This document shows, piece after piece, positions 21,665 to 31,874 of a stretch of 64,000 bases of DNA. The stretch comes from Micropterix aruncella (Eukaryota > Arthropoda > Insecta > Lepidoptera > Micropterigidae). The stretch is from assembly GCA_944548615.1 (NCBI GenBank), contig OX155980.1, positions 43,640,915 to 43,704,914 on the forward strand. Reading direction: 5' to 3'. A program made the position numbers and the translations under genes. The number at the start of each line of letters is the position of its first letter. Position 1 is the stretch's first letter. The notes below the pieces were generated by a model. That model saw only the letters and a list, made by a program, of their open reading frames with translations. It had not been told where the DNA came from and made no database searches.

Positions 21665-24600
21665 AGGCGCCGGGGGTAGATCAACTTGGCACCGACGACA
21701 CAAACCGCTTATACGTTCGAGACCGCAACACCAACGCACTCTTCTTGGTCGATACCGGCGCAAATATCAGCGTCCTTCCAAGAAGGAAATCCGACAACGG
21801 CAGAAGAGCTGACCTCAGGCTGCGAGCGGCCAACGGTACTACCATTGCCACATACGGAAGAAAGGAGATGACACTAAACATCGGCCTAGAAAACCCATTG
21901 GCGGCCATCTTCATAATTGCGGATGTACAGCAGCCCATCATAGGAGCAGATTTTTTGGCGAAGCACCGACTATTAGTCGACCTATTCCAAAAAAAATTAA
22001 TCTCGCCAAACTCACGCACGGCGGAAACACGGGCACTATCCATCCAGGCCATCAAACAATCGCCGAATTACCAAAGAATATTCGACGAGTTTCAAAATAT
22101 TACATCAGCAACATCTCAACCGAGACAACCGAAACACCAGGTGGAACACCACATTGAGACGGAAGGTCCACCGGTGTTCGCCAGACCGCGGCCACTTAAT
22201 CCAGAAAGGTACGCAGCGGCAAAGAAGATATTCGACGAAATGATTGCAGCCGGAGTCTGCCGACCGTCGAAGAGCCAATGGGCGAGCCCGCTGCATTTGG
22301 TCCCCAAAGCAAATGGGGAATTCCGACCATGTGGAGACTATAGGAGGCTCAACAGTATCACCGTACCAGATCGATATACTATCCCGAGACTACAGGACTT
22401 CACGCACTCGCTGGAAAATAACACCATTTTCACATCGTTAGATTTGGTAAAGGCATACACACAAATACCGGTAAGAGAAGAAGATATGAAAAAAACAGCC
22501 ATCACCACTCCCTTCGGCCTTTTTGAGATGTGCAGAATGAGTTTCGGACTACGAAACGGAGCACAGACAATGCAGCGTTTTATGGATGAGGTACTGAGGG
22601 GCTTACCGTTCATATTCGTGTATATCGACGACATTTTAATAGCCTCAGAAAATGAAGAAGCTCACGCAAGACACTTAAGAGAAACGCTCGGGAGATTAGA
22701 CGCGCATGGAATCACGATCAACATAGACAAATGCCACATAGGAAGAACCGAGCTAGACTTCCTAGGATACACCGTGAATGCTACTGGAATACGACCGAAA
22801 GCGGACAAGGTAGAGGCGATAAAAAAATACCCAAAACCAACAGACGTTCAGCAGTTACGGAGATTCTTAGGAATGATCAATTTCTATAGAAATAGCATCC
22901 CGAAAGCCGCTCAATATCAAGAAAAGTTGAACAAGTTCCTACAAGGAGAAAAAAAGAATGATCGCACGCCAATTCCATGGACAGCAGAAACCACAGAAGC
23001 ATTCGAGAAATGCCGGGATAGCGTTGAAGAAGCGGTAATTTTAGCGCATCCGTCGGCGCATGCACCATTGGCAATAATGACAGATGCATCAAATACCTGC
23101 GTAGGAGCGGCATTACATCAAAAGAAAGGTGGAGAATGGTCGCCGTTAGGATTTTATTCGAAGGCAATGTCGCACGCGCAGCAAAATTACGCAACTTACG
23201 ATAGGGAGCTGTTGGCAATCTACCTATCGGTGAGACACTTTCGGAAGATGGTAGAGGGGCGTGAGCTGACGATATTCACGGATCACAAGCCACTAATTCA
23301 CGCTCTCAGGAAATTGGACGACTCTATCACGGAAACGCCCATGCGAATTCGTCATACGTCGTATATTTCGCAATTTGCAAGCACGATAGAGTACCTGCCG
23401 GGAAAAGCAAACGTCGTGGCCGACGCGCTCTCGAGGATAGCAGAAATCGACTGCCCAAACACGTTCGACTACGAAGAACTGGCGGCGCAACAGGCAGAAG
23501 ATCCCGAGCTAAAAACTATAAGGCAACAAGAAAATTTAAAATTTGAAAAGAAAGGCGACAAATCAGTATGGTGCGAAGTGTCCACCAAGAAAGCAAGGCC
23601 ATACATCACGCCAGCACTGCGGATAAAGGCAATAAAATTGGTACACGACATCAGTCACCCCGGCATCCGAGCGACAAGAAAAATGGTAGCGGAACGTTAT
23701 TTTTGGCCAAGGATGAATAAGGAGAGCGCGGAATATGCAAAAACATGCATCGCTTGTCAGCGGGCAAAAGTACATAGACATACGCGCGAGCCCATAGGGA
23801 CATTCATGGAGGCAGGACGGCTGGAACACGTACATATAGACATCGTCGGACCCTTAGGAATAGCAGAAGAGTACCGATATCTCATAACCATGATCGACAG
23901 GGCAACGAAGTGGGTCGAATGTATCCCTGTCAAAGATATAAGCGCAGAAACGGTAGCGCAGGTCTTCTACGAAGGATGGATTGCGCGATTCGGAGCACCG
24001 ATTCGGATTACCACTGACCAGGGAAGGCAGTTCGAGTCCACATTATTCACAGCTTTGACACAGATACTGGGAGTAAAAAAGATACATACCACAGCGTATC
24101 ACCCCCAGGCAAATGGGATGATAGAAAGATGGCATAGATCCCTAAAAGCAACATTAAGAGCGCGACTAAAAACAGCGAATTGGGTGAGAGAAGTACCCAC
24201 CGTATTAATGGGATTACGAGCAGCTATTAAAGAAGACTACGGGGTCAGCCCGGCTGAATTACTGTACGGGACAACACTCAGGCTCCCAGGAGATTTTTTT
24301 GAAAAACAAACTACAAAAACGATACCAGAAACTGTGCAGCAAATGAGAGAGACATTCGAGGCGCACAGACCGCGAAGAGAGCGAGAACACCACAATAACA
24401 TTTTCGTACATCGAGATCTAAAGGAGGCAACGCACGTGTTTGTAAGAGACGACACGGTGAAGAGACCACTGCAAAACCCGTATAGAGGGCCATATAAGGT
24501 TTTGAGGCGGCGAGATAAGACATTCGACATTGAACAGGACAGAGCCAAAGTTACCATCTCGATTGATCGTTTAAAACCCTGCTACGGCGTGGCAAACAGT

Positions 24601-24894
24601 AACAAGAACGAGCAGGAGACAGACAAGGAGGAGCCCAGGTGGGCAGCGTCCGCGAACAACAACCAACAAGGACCACAGCAATACAAGACCAGATACGGAA
24701 GAACGGTTCGACCTCCCGGGCAGCGGCACACGACGGCCTGTCGTCCTCCCAAAGGGGGGAATGATGTAGCGACGCTACAAACAGTAGAAGGAAGAGTGGA
24801 GGGGCGAGGCGTCCGTGCAGAGCAACGGGCAACAGAAGAATGGCGATGGACAATCAATCAATATCAGTCGACGAGCCCTGATAGGGGCCCGTGA
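21655..24894 (+). CDS. Gypsy element Pol: protease, RT, RNase H, integrase
   Basis: Polyprotein of an apparently intact Ty3/Gypsy element, in the -1 frame relative to Gag. There is no ATG at its beginning. Counting from TTG at 21745: protease active site VDTGA at 2-6; RT with YIDDIL at about 293; RNase H with TDAS at about 446; integrase zinc finger from H634 (HPGIRATRK, CIACQ); integrase triad D699 (HIDIVG), D758 (TTDQGRQF) and E794 (IERWH), giving D-x35-E. No internal stops. No env gene follows. The frame runs past the polypurine tract into the 3' LTR; the last ~15 residues are encoded by an inserted non-LTR element. In the 5' LTR the corresponding frame (20133-20543) also stays open, so Pol normally may read well into the LTR. 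Confidence 0.92.
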   Translation, partial: KLLEAPGVDQLGTDDTNRLYVRDRNTNALFLVDTGANISVLPRRKSDNGRRADLRLRAANGTTIATYGRKEMTLNIGLENPLAAIFIIADVQQPIIGADFLAKHRLLVDLFQKKLISPNSRTAETRALSIQAIKQSPNYQRIFDEFQNITSATSQPRQPKHQVEHHIETEGPPVFARPRPLNPERYAAAKKIFDEMIAAGVCRPSKSQWASPLHLVPKANGEFRPCGDYRRLNSITVPDRYTIPRLQDFTHSLENNTIFTSLDLVKAYTQIPVREEDMKKTAITTPFGLFEMCRMSFGLRNGAQTMQRFMDEVLRGLPFIFVYIDDILIASENEEAHARHLRETLGRLDAHGITINIDKCHIGRTELDFLGYTVNATGIRPKADKVEAIKKYPKPTDVQQLRRFLGMINFYRNSIPKAAQYQEKLNKFLQGEKKNDRTPIPWTAETTEAFEKCRDSVEEAVILAHPSAHAPLAIMTDASNTCVGAALHQKKGGEWSPLGFYSKAMSHAQQNYATYDRELLAIYLSVRHFRKMVEGRELTIFTDHKPLIHALRKLDDSITETPMRIRHTSYISQFASTIEYLPGKANVVADALSRIAEIDCPNTFDYEELAAQQAEDPELKTIRQQENLKFEKKGDKSVWCEVSTKKARPYITPALRIKAIKLVHDISHPGIRATRKMVAERYFWPRMNKESAEYAKTCIACQRAKVHRHTREPIGTFMEAGRLEHVHIDIVGPLGIAEEYRYLITMIDRATKWVECIPVKDISAETVAQVFYEGWIARFGAPIRITTDQGRQFESTLFTALTQILGVKKIHTTAYHPQANGMIERWHRSLKATLRARLKTANWVREVPTVLMGLRAAIKEDYGVSPAELLYGTTLRLPGDFFEKQTTKTIPETVQQMRETFEAHRPRREREHHNNIFVHRDLKEATHVFVRDDTVKRPLQNPYRGPYKVLRRRDKTFDIEQDRAKVTISIDRLKPCYGVANSNKNEQETDKEEPRWAASANNNQQGPQQYKTRYGRTVRPPGQRHTTACRPPKGGNDVATLQTVEGRVEGRGVRAEQRATEEWRWTINQYQSTSPDRGP
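24751..24764 (+). promoter_or_regulatory. Polypurine tract of Gypsy element
   Basis: AAAGGGGGGAATGA immediately precedes the 3' LTR start TGTAGCGACG. Primes plus-strand DNA synthesis in LTR retrotransposons. Confidence 0.8.
24765..24850 (+). mobile_element. 3' LTR remnant (first 86 bp)
   Basis: Matches the first 86 bp of the 5' LTR with two substitutions (GGAGAGGCG to GGAGGGGCG; GCAGCGCAA to GCAGAGCAA). It breaks off at GGCGATGGA, where the tail of a minus-strand non-LTR element starts. The rest of this LTR is not contiguous with it. Confidence 0.9.
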
Positions 24895-27780
24895 CGTCTT
24901 CCACTATTCGCTCTGTTAGGTGGAGCTTCTCGTGAGCCGGGCCCATCGACCCGGCTTTCATTTGGTCTTCACAGGGCTTGCTGGCCCTGTGGCAGGTATC
25001 TTAATTGGACGCCTGACGGATCAGTCGTCTTATGGTGATAGGATGATACGGGAGTGTGTACATGGCATCTTCTGAGGCGATGACTGCTGTGCTGCAGTAC
25101 CCGCGCTGGTGGTCCGCTAGTCAAGCAGACTGCGCGGGTACGGCTTCCGGACATCTGGCGGTCTGGTGTGCAGCGGAGCGAGCTGACGAATGTGCTCGTG
25201 CGGCGAGGTGTCGGCCCTCTGGTACATGGCACGCGCGAGGCGCTTCACGTAATCCTCCACGGACTCTTTCTCGCTAAAGTCGCGTTCCAGAGTAGCGTTT
25301 CTGACGTACCATGGGGCTCCCGAAACTTTTCTCAACCCCACATTCATCAGCCGCTGGATATTTGTCCGCTGTGACGTCGATATGAGGTGGTACCAGGCCG
25401 GTGCCGCGTACGTGAGTTTTGTTCTCACGTACATCTTCAGCATCAGCAGTCGTGTCTTCGCCGGAATCGCGGCCGAGCGAAGCATGGGCAGCAGCGCATA
25501 GAAGGCGGATTTCGAAGCGGCGACCGTCGCTTTCGCGTGATGCGAGAAGTTGAGGAGACGGTCAATATGCACCCCGAGGTACTTGACCGTGTTTTTCCAC
25601 GGTACCGGGGTGCCGTCAAGTTTCATTGGCTCTGGATAGGCTTTAAGTGAGCCGGTGATGATAGCCTCGGACTTGGCCGCGTTGACGACAATCCGCCACT
25701 TCCTTAGCCATTCTGGCATAAGGTCTAATTGCTGCTGTAGTTTCTTGGCCGCGAGCTTGATGTTCATTGAAGATGCCATGTACATTGCGTCATCTGCAAA
25801 TAGCGCCAGCTCCGCGTCGGCGCTGAGCGGTATGTCGTTCGTGTAGACTCCGTATAGCGCCGGCGATAGGCAGCTTCCTTGCGGGACTCCCGCCGCGATG
25901 GGTCTAATTGTTGACTGATTGCCCTCCACCGCGACGTAGAATCCTCTTCCGGAGAGGAAGGAAGCCACCACGTTTCGGAGCAGGCGCGGTGTCGTTGTCT
26001 GAGTCGCCAGCTTGTATCGGAGGCCCTCGTGCCAGACTCGGTCGAACGCCTTTTCGACGTCCAGGAAGACGGCTGCCGAGTGCAGGTGTTTGTTGTAGGA
26101 CTCCGTAAGGCGGTGTACTACCCGCGTAAGTTGCAGGGTAGTCGAGTGGCCCGTACGGAATCCGTACTGCTCGGCGCGCGGGGCGAGGTGCGGCGTGAGT
26201 CGCGCCAGTACGCATCGCTCGAAGACCTTCGCAAGAGTGGGCAGCAGCGAAATCGGTCGATAGTTGCCCGGCTGCCGCAGGTCTTTGCGAGGTTTCGGCA
26301 GCATTATCACCTTGGCCGTCTTCCACTTCTCAGGAAAGTGACCGAGTCTGATGCAGGAATTGAGAAGCCCTGCAAGGGCCGGGAGCTGGCGACGCGGTAG
26401 TCTTCTTAAAGCACCGCTACCGATGCCATCGGGGCCGGGTGCCTTCTTTAGCTTGAGCTGCCGGATTCGGCGCTGGAGCTCCTCTGGAGATATCGGCGAA
26501 ATCTCTTCGCTGGGCTCCGGCTGGGTTTTCTCGTCCATTGCGAGGAAGTCGCAAACCGACTTGGAGTGTTCCGGGTCCTCGACCTCGTGTGGAACGAAGG
26601 TCTTCTCCAAGTGGTCCGCAAAGAGAGTCGCTCTGTCCTCGGCGACGTAGCGGAGGTTCCCGGTCGAATCCAGTAGTGGCCGCGCTGGTTCAGCCGTACA
26701 CATCAGGCGTCGATTTAACCTGTAGATGGAGGGCATATCGTCGCTAATAGAGTCGAGGAATTGTTCCCACGACTCGGATGTGTGGGTCTGCAGCTCTTCT
26801 CGCAGGTTATCGTTAGCCTCATCTAAGCGTTGCTTCGCTTTTGGGCACCGAGTTGTAGCCCAAAAGCGATGCAGGCGTCGTTTTTCACGCAGTTTGTCCC
26901 GCAGTCGTTGCGGGAGCACTCGAGCACTCGCCTCTAGCGTCGACGAGCTGGCTTCCAGCGCGGTCTTGATAGCTTCTTGGAGATTGGCCACCCGACTCTC
27001 AATGTCCCCGATGGTGACTGGTGTCTTATAGCTGATGACCGCTTTCTCCATCAGTTTGCCATACTTCACCCAGTCAACGCGGCGGCGCTCTTTTTTGTGA
27101 CTCGCTGTAGCCACGTCCGTCTGTACTTCCAGGAGAACTGGCAGGTGATCCGACTGAAGCTCGTAGATAACCTCCTGCACGTAGGTAAATGTCACGTTGT
27201 GCAGGAGGGCGACATCGAGTACCTCTGATGAGTAGCTTGGCACGTTTGGAACGCGAGTGTGCTGTTCCGGCCCGGCGACCGTAAAGCCTGTTTTCTCGGC
27301 GTGGTTAAGCAACAGCACACCGTTTACGTTGGTGCGCGTCGAATTCCACGCCGGATGCTTGCAGTTGAGGTCGCCGGCTACTATCGTCGGCATCTTTGGG
27401 TGTAGGAGTTTGTCGATGTCGCCAGTCTCTAGTCGGTTGTTGGGCGGTTTGTAGACTGCAAGAATTCGCATATCTACTCCGCCGGCTCTCAGCTGAATGC
27501 CCGTTGCGTACAGCGAGTCCAGCTGCGGCAAGTCAATCTGTTGGTGGAGCATCGTCCTCCTCACGAAGACGGCTGTGCCCCTGTACGCGCGACCTTCTGT
27601 CGTCGCGTTGTCCGTCCGGTACACGATGTAGTTGGGCACTCGTACCGAGACGGACTTCAGGAGCTTCGTTTCCGATACTAGGAGGACGTCAACCTGCTGC
27701 TCCTGCAGGAAGGCTCGCACCGTTGGGAGCTTCTTTTTAATGCCGTCCGCATTCCAGTGAACGATCCTCAGTGGCCTGCT
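24851..27780 (-). mobile_element. 5'-truncated Jockey-type non-LTR retrotransposon
   Basis: Minus-strand insertion with its 3' tail at 24851, where CAATCAATCAAT reads ATTGATTGATTG on its own strand, a short tandem tail rather than poly(A). The 5' end is at 27780, just upstream of the endonuclease start, so ORF1 and the 5' UTR are absent. Its 3' end sits in the Gypsy 3' LTR, but its 5' side joins the middle of element A. The insertion therefore lacks matching flanks on the two sides. Confidence 0.85.
25117..27780 (-). CDS. Non-LTR ORF2: AP endonuclease and reverse transcriptase, 5'-truncated
   Basis: Open from the truncation point at 27780 (no ATG; the frame enters at PLRIVHWNADGI, the start of an AP endonuclease) to TAA at 25117, 887 codons. 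Endonuclease spans roughly the first 230 residues (LLVSETKL, AGDLNCKH, SDHLPVL). RT follows with KAPGPDGI, NYRPISLLP, AFDRVWHEG, GVPQGSCLSP and the catalytic FADD (D643/D644 counted from 27720). A thumb/C-terminal region reads KYLGVHIDR and LTYAAPAWYHL. The motifs fit the Jockey clade. There are no stops or frameshifts, so insertion is recent. Without ORF1 and promoter this copy is presumably immobile on its own. Confidence 0.9.
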   Translation of the reverse strand, partial: SRPLRIVHWNADGIKKKLPTVRAFLQEQQVDVLLVSETKLLKSVSVRVPNYIVYRTDNATTEGRAYRGTAVFVRRTMLHQQIDLPQLDSLYATGIQLRAGGVDMRILAVYKPPNNRLETGDIDKLLHPKMPTIVAGDLNCKHPAWNSTRTNVNGVLLLNHAEKTGFTVAGPEQHTRVPNVPSYSSEVLDVALLHNVTFTYVQEVIYELQSDHLPVLLEVQTDVATASHKKERRRVDWVKYGKLMEKAVISYKTPVTIGDIESRVANLQEAIKTALEASSSTLEASARVLPQRLRDKLREKRRLHRFWATTRCPKAKQRLDEANDNLREELQTHTSESWEQFLDSISDDMPSIYRLNRRLMCTAEPARPLLDSTGNLRYVAEDRATLFADHLEKTFVPHEVEDPEHSKSVCDFLAMDEKTQPEPSEEISPISPEELQRRIRQLKLKKAPGPDGIGSGALRRLPRRQLPALAGLLNSCIRLGHFPEKWKTAKVIMLPKPRKDLRQPGNYRPISLLPTLAKVFERCVLARLTPHLAPRAEQYGFRTGHSTTLQLTRVVHRLTESYNKHLHSAAVFLDVEKAFDRVWHEGLRYKLATQTTTPRLLRNVVASFLSGRGFYVAVEGNQSTIRPIAAGVPQGSCLSPALYGVYTNDIPLSADAELALFADDAMYMASSMNIKLAAKKLQQQLDLMPEWLRKWRIVVNAAKSEAIITGSLKAYPEPMKLDGTPVPWKNTVKYLGVHIDRLLNFSHHAKATVAASKSAFYALLPMLRSAAIPAKTRLLMLKMYVRTKLTYAAPAWYHLISTSQRTNIQRLMNVGLRKVSGAPWYVRNATLERDFSEKESVEDYVKRLARAMYQRADTSPHEHIRQLAPLHTRPPDVRKPYPRSLLD

Positions 27781-27880
27781 GTAATTATCAGTTTAAAATT
27801 ATTAATTTTCGTTAAGAAATTTCTTCATTCGGTCGCCGCGCTGGCCTAGGCCCGCGATAAAAGCTATGCAATAGCTTAAA
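27781..27880 (-). mobile_element. Element A, partial copy (last ~100 bp)
   Basis: Matches 19532-19631, from GTAATTATCAG to the terminal GCTATGCAATAGCTTAAA. Its left edge is the junction with the non-LTR element. Confidence 0.9.
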
Positions 27881-27888
27881 AATCAATA

Positions 27889-28349
27889 TTATCGGTTATA
27901 GTGTTGAATAACCGACATGTACATACTTGAGATAGGATTGTGGAAACATTGATTTGTCTGCGAAGTGGGAAGGTGAAATGTTACGTACTGCCTCAGTCGG
28001 CTAAATGGTACGTTGAAATTTAACACTTCTAATAAATCTGGTGAGTCTATTCCGCCATTAAGAAGTTTGTGCAGAAACATTAGTCTTCCACACTCTCTCC
28101 TCTTTCTAAGAGTAAAAATCTTAAAATAATTTAAATGCTTATAGAGTGTGTGATAGACCGGTTTTATAGGTTAACTTACGCGTATACTTCCTCTGCACAG
28201 ACTCTATCTCTTTCGAATAGACCTCATAGTATGTATTCCAAATTATGGAACCAAACTCCAGTTGGCTACGTACTAGAGAATTATAGAGAAAGTAATGGAC
28301 ACTATTGCAGCTAATACGAGATAAAGTAAATGTGATTGCAGCGTTTATA
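27889..28349 (-). pseudogene. Jockey-like RT fragment, duplicated copy
   Basis: Same content and apparently identical sequence as 19640-20100, including the same stop and frame break; part of the 1,215-bp duplication. Confidence 0.8.
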
Positions 28350-28350
28350 T

Positions 28351-28995
28351 TGTAGCGACGCTACAAACAGTAGAAGGAAGAGTGGAGAGGCGAGGCGTCC
28401 GTGCAGCGCAACGGGCAACAGAAGAATGGCGATGGAGCACGACGGAGCCCGGTATATACGCTAGTCGTGTTTATAAACAGAGCGAGCGAGACAACGCTAT
28501 ATGGAGGGAGAGAGACAGAGAGAAGGAGAAAGGAACCTTTCAGACAGGGACAGGAGGAAAGGAAATTAGCTGGAAGAAAATTCCCAGACTGCGGCAAGGT
28601 CCTGAAAGCGAGCATCGGGAAATATATATACGCACCGGAGGGCGAGCAGGGAGCGACCGCGAAACGCGACCGAACAGAGCAGTGGCGAGCGCCACACTGG
28701 CGCGGGCGTCCACGGTGGCAGACTGCGAGGCGACGCGCGACGGGCGGTCGCGACAGAGGAGAGCAAGCGGAGGGGGAGCGAGCGAACGATAGGCAGGCGA
28801 GACGAGGTCGCTGGCCGTGGATATAAATAGAAGCAGATAATCTAGGTCAACCATTTCGAGTGAAACAAATTTTATTACGCGCACGATTCACGTTATCAGT
28901 ATACAAATTTTGTAAAAGGAATAAATATATTTCTACACAACTTTTTATCGCGGTTCTTTTTATCACGTTCTTCAACACACGAAAGAGCCGCGAAA
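28351..28995 (+). mobile_element. Solo-type LTR flanked by ATAT
   Basis: 645 bp, apparently identical to the 5' LTR at 20102-20746. ATAT precedes (28347-28350) and follows (28996-28999), consistent with a 4-bp target duplication. This makes it look like a solo LTR, or the far LTR of the same insertion event, in its original surroundings. No internal region follows. Confidence 0.85.
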
Positions 28996-31453
28996 ATATA
29001 TAAAATATGAAGAGAGTTCTTTTTATGCTTGCCCTGAAAAATATAATGTAATCTCCATTTACACCCAAAAGAGTTTCATAAGGACATCTTTACAATAACG
29101 TTCTGCTCTATATAAGAATTTCTAACATCCGTTATAACATCTATAGCAACAATTTTTAGATGTTATAAGTCGGTTGAGTAGAGACAATCGCAAATCTAAT
29201 TCGTTTTAGATTGGTGTTTCAAGAATATTTGATAAATAACATTTTTTTTTATTAAATACTGAAAAATTTAGGATGGCATAAAAAAACTAAAAATATACTA
29301 CTTATATATCAATAAAATTGCAAGCGCAAGTGACTTAATAATTTATCACGGTACTCTTTCCTCACATGTTGGTCATCAATAGCGTAATGTATGACAGCCA
29401 ATGTTGGCATTGTTTTTTTATTTATTTCTAAGGCAGGAATAACGCCACACAACTGATTTATGATATATAAGCATCACCAAACTGATTACCATTGTCGCTG
29501 TGAACCTATTGACACATTATTGTGATACAATTCATTGGAAATATCTTATATAACGCCAAAATGATACAAAGAACACAGTTATATCAGAAATATGTATCGC
29601 GCTAGTCCTAAACGAAACAGCAACAGATCCAACGTATCACTAAAATGTTCTAAATGAGGGGCCCTTTCGGCGTTGTAAACATATTTTTAATAAACATATA
29701 GGATCAAGCATGAACACCATTTTGAATCATGAAAATGTTTTTGCGAGCGATATAGAGCAAGTTGGGTCATCTATCGGTTGTCTTCATGCTTTTGGACTAA
29801 TTTACACATAATAGCTAATTGCAAGTAACCCTACCCAATCCACCTATAATTTGCGCGTTTAAGAACGGAATAAAGGGGGTTGGATGGTAATCCTTCTGAC
29901 GAGTATTGGGGGGTGAAAAAGACAGCACTGGTTTTCAGGGGAATGGTGTTTGTGGAGATCGTTCGGGTGGTCCGATGGGGCCGCATTCGAAAAGAGGGGT
30001 ATGCGATAAGGAAGGAGTGGGGGGTGTGGAGGAGACACCACCCGATGGGAGCCGACAGCCGCTCGTTGGCCCCATCCCGCCCTGTGGCCTGGTTCCACGG
30101 ACGAAGCGATCGCGATGGTCGGCCTTTTGCCATACACTAAAAAGACAACGACGCGAACGGCCAGTTGTATCATTTCAACGTTTCTATTGTCAAAAAATCG
30201 TCAAATAGAGCGACGTTTTTCCCTGCGCGCTCTTCGTACACTTCACTGCATAAACAATGTTTTTAAAATTCTGTGGTCGAAGGCAAATAGTGGACACCGA
30301 AAACAAAGTTATTCAGTCTTCTTCTGCTGCGATTGGCTTGTTCGATGCCGAACGTGGGCGATCTTGTAATGATTATCACCTCCTTTATCCGGAAGGCCGT
30401 CTCTCAACTGCTCGAATTCGCAATCATTGTGTGACTAGGAAAAATATTGTGGTGGTTTTTTATTTGCCTATTGAACCGCTGTTGGATCACCGCTGCTGTG
30501 GATTTCACTACGCCGTTCTATGTCTAGCCTAGAACCATGACTCTGCCCCAAGAAAGTCCACCGCACTAAACTGTTGCTCTTCAAAGGGTGCCAAATTATT
30601 AACCGCTTGGTATTCCGCTCTGACACACGTCATATAAGGAATGACGTATGTTAGTTTTAGGATCGCTTCAGGTGATATATCGCAAAAATGTCGGTAATAG
30701 TTAATTTAAAGAAAAATGTGCAATTTCCAATACTTCAAAGAAATATCTGATGATTAAGACAATGATATACATTTTTAGATTTCCATCTGGTATCGATAAC
30801 TATGAATTGGTATTAATTATTTGCGGTCATTAGTTCCCAAGTTATTAGCGATAATAGGTGAAATAAAGGTACATAAAGACAATGATGAAAGCAGCTGTAA
30901 CAAAACTGCTATTGCTATTTTTCATTATTCAAAACTGCTATTGCATCTTAGAGATGCATAGAAAATATATAAATGAAATATTATCTAAGTAGATCTACTA
31001 ATTGGCGTATATTTTAAAAATATATACGCAGCGGTTTTTAAATTATAAAGTTTCAAATATTATGTTGCCCGCTCTATGTAGCATGTTTGCTTATCAGATC
31101 CTGTAGAAATCTATACGTTCTTGCTCCTGCTGCCACGTCCAAAAATGTTATTTACATAGAACCTCTTCGTTAAGCAGTCATAAACACTGGCAGTCAGCGT
31201 TTACAACTTCTTAGACATATTAAAATATCGAAAATCGTCAATACTGACCACTGCTGCGCTATTCGAGCTCAGAAGACTGTGCCGCACAAATTAAATTCTA
31301 GTGCTTATTATCAGTGTATGGCAGCATAAATATATAGGTATGTCCTCTGCTATTACATCACATCTTCTTTGCGAAATACCCCATACGAAAAATGTTAAAC
31401 AACACAGAGACTTCGACGATACAGCTTGTTGATATTATAAGTCGAAGTATTGT
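28996..31453. other. Mostly unassigned DNA with a CpG/GC-rich stretch
   Basis: 29870-30420 is GC-rich compared with both flanks and holds several overlapping unrelated frames; it may be an old LTR or 5' region of an unrecognised element. The remainder is AT-rich with no repeat family identified. No tRNA-like fold was seen. Confidence 0.4.
30257..30532 (+). CDS. Unassigned ORF, 91 aa
   Basis: ATG-initiated (MFLKFCGRRQIVDTENKV) in the right part of the GC-rich stretch. No recognised domain; the C-terminus is hydrophobic and cysteine-containing. No supporting splice sites or neighbouring exons. Could be a retroelement fragment or chance. Confidence 0.15.
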   Translation: MFLKFCGRRQIVDTENKVIQSSSAAIGLFDAERGRSCNDYHLLYPEGRLSTARIRNHCVTRKNIVVVFYLPIEPLLDHRCCGFHYAVLCLA

Positions 31454-31461
31454 GTAAGGAC

Positions 31462-31495
31462 CATAGATGTATTATACTACCGTTAGATTGGCAAT
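31462..31495 (+). repeat. Left 34-bp terminal inverted repeat of P element
   Basis: Begins CATAGATGTATTATAC and is the exact complement of 34653-34686. A shared GGCGAGAC just inside both ends (about 31508 and the complement at about 34596) may be a subterminal transposase or host-factor site. Confidence 0.9.
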
Positions 31496-31874
31496 AGAGT
31501 CAGTGAGGCGAGACTAAAATAAAAATACACTGGTGTGCGTGTAATGTGCGTGTGTGCGTGTGGGCGACAAAAATAGTGCTGTGCAATCACTGCCTAAACT
31601 GAGATTATCGATAAAAATTGGCTGGTATCTTGTTTCCCGATTTAACGTGTGTGTACAAGTGTCAATAAATAAGAAGAAATAATAATTCAGTATTCAGTAT
31701 TCAAATTATTCATTCAGAATATACAATAAAAGCATGAATTATTAATTAAAGCTTATTATCGCATAATAGAATTCGTCAGTTTATATGTAGATATAAAACT
31801 ATTAAAGCATAAATATTAATTCGACAATAGCGTTGACTCAAGTCGGCTTTAAACGGCAGACAAATAAAATAAAA

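Larger units (their letters stand above)
27781..28995 (+). repeat. 1,215-bp direct duplication of 19532-20746
   Basis: Offset is exactly 8,249 bp at every landmark checked: element A tail, Jockey-like fragment, LTR start and LTR end. There are no indels, and the translated frames in the two copies are identical. It includes 570 bp of DNA that is not part of the LTR element, so it is not explained by LTR duplication during transposition. Confidence 0.9.

Noticed and set aside
25655..27740. Plus-strand frames across the non-LTR element
   Set aside because: Shadows of the intact minus-strand endonuclease-RT frame.
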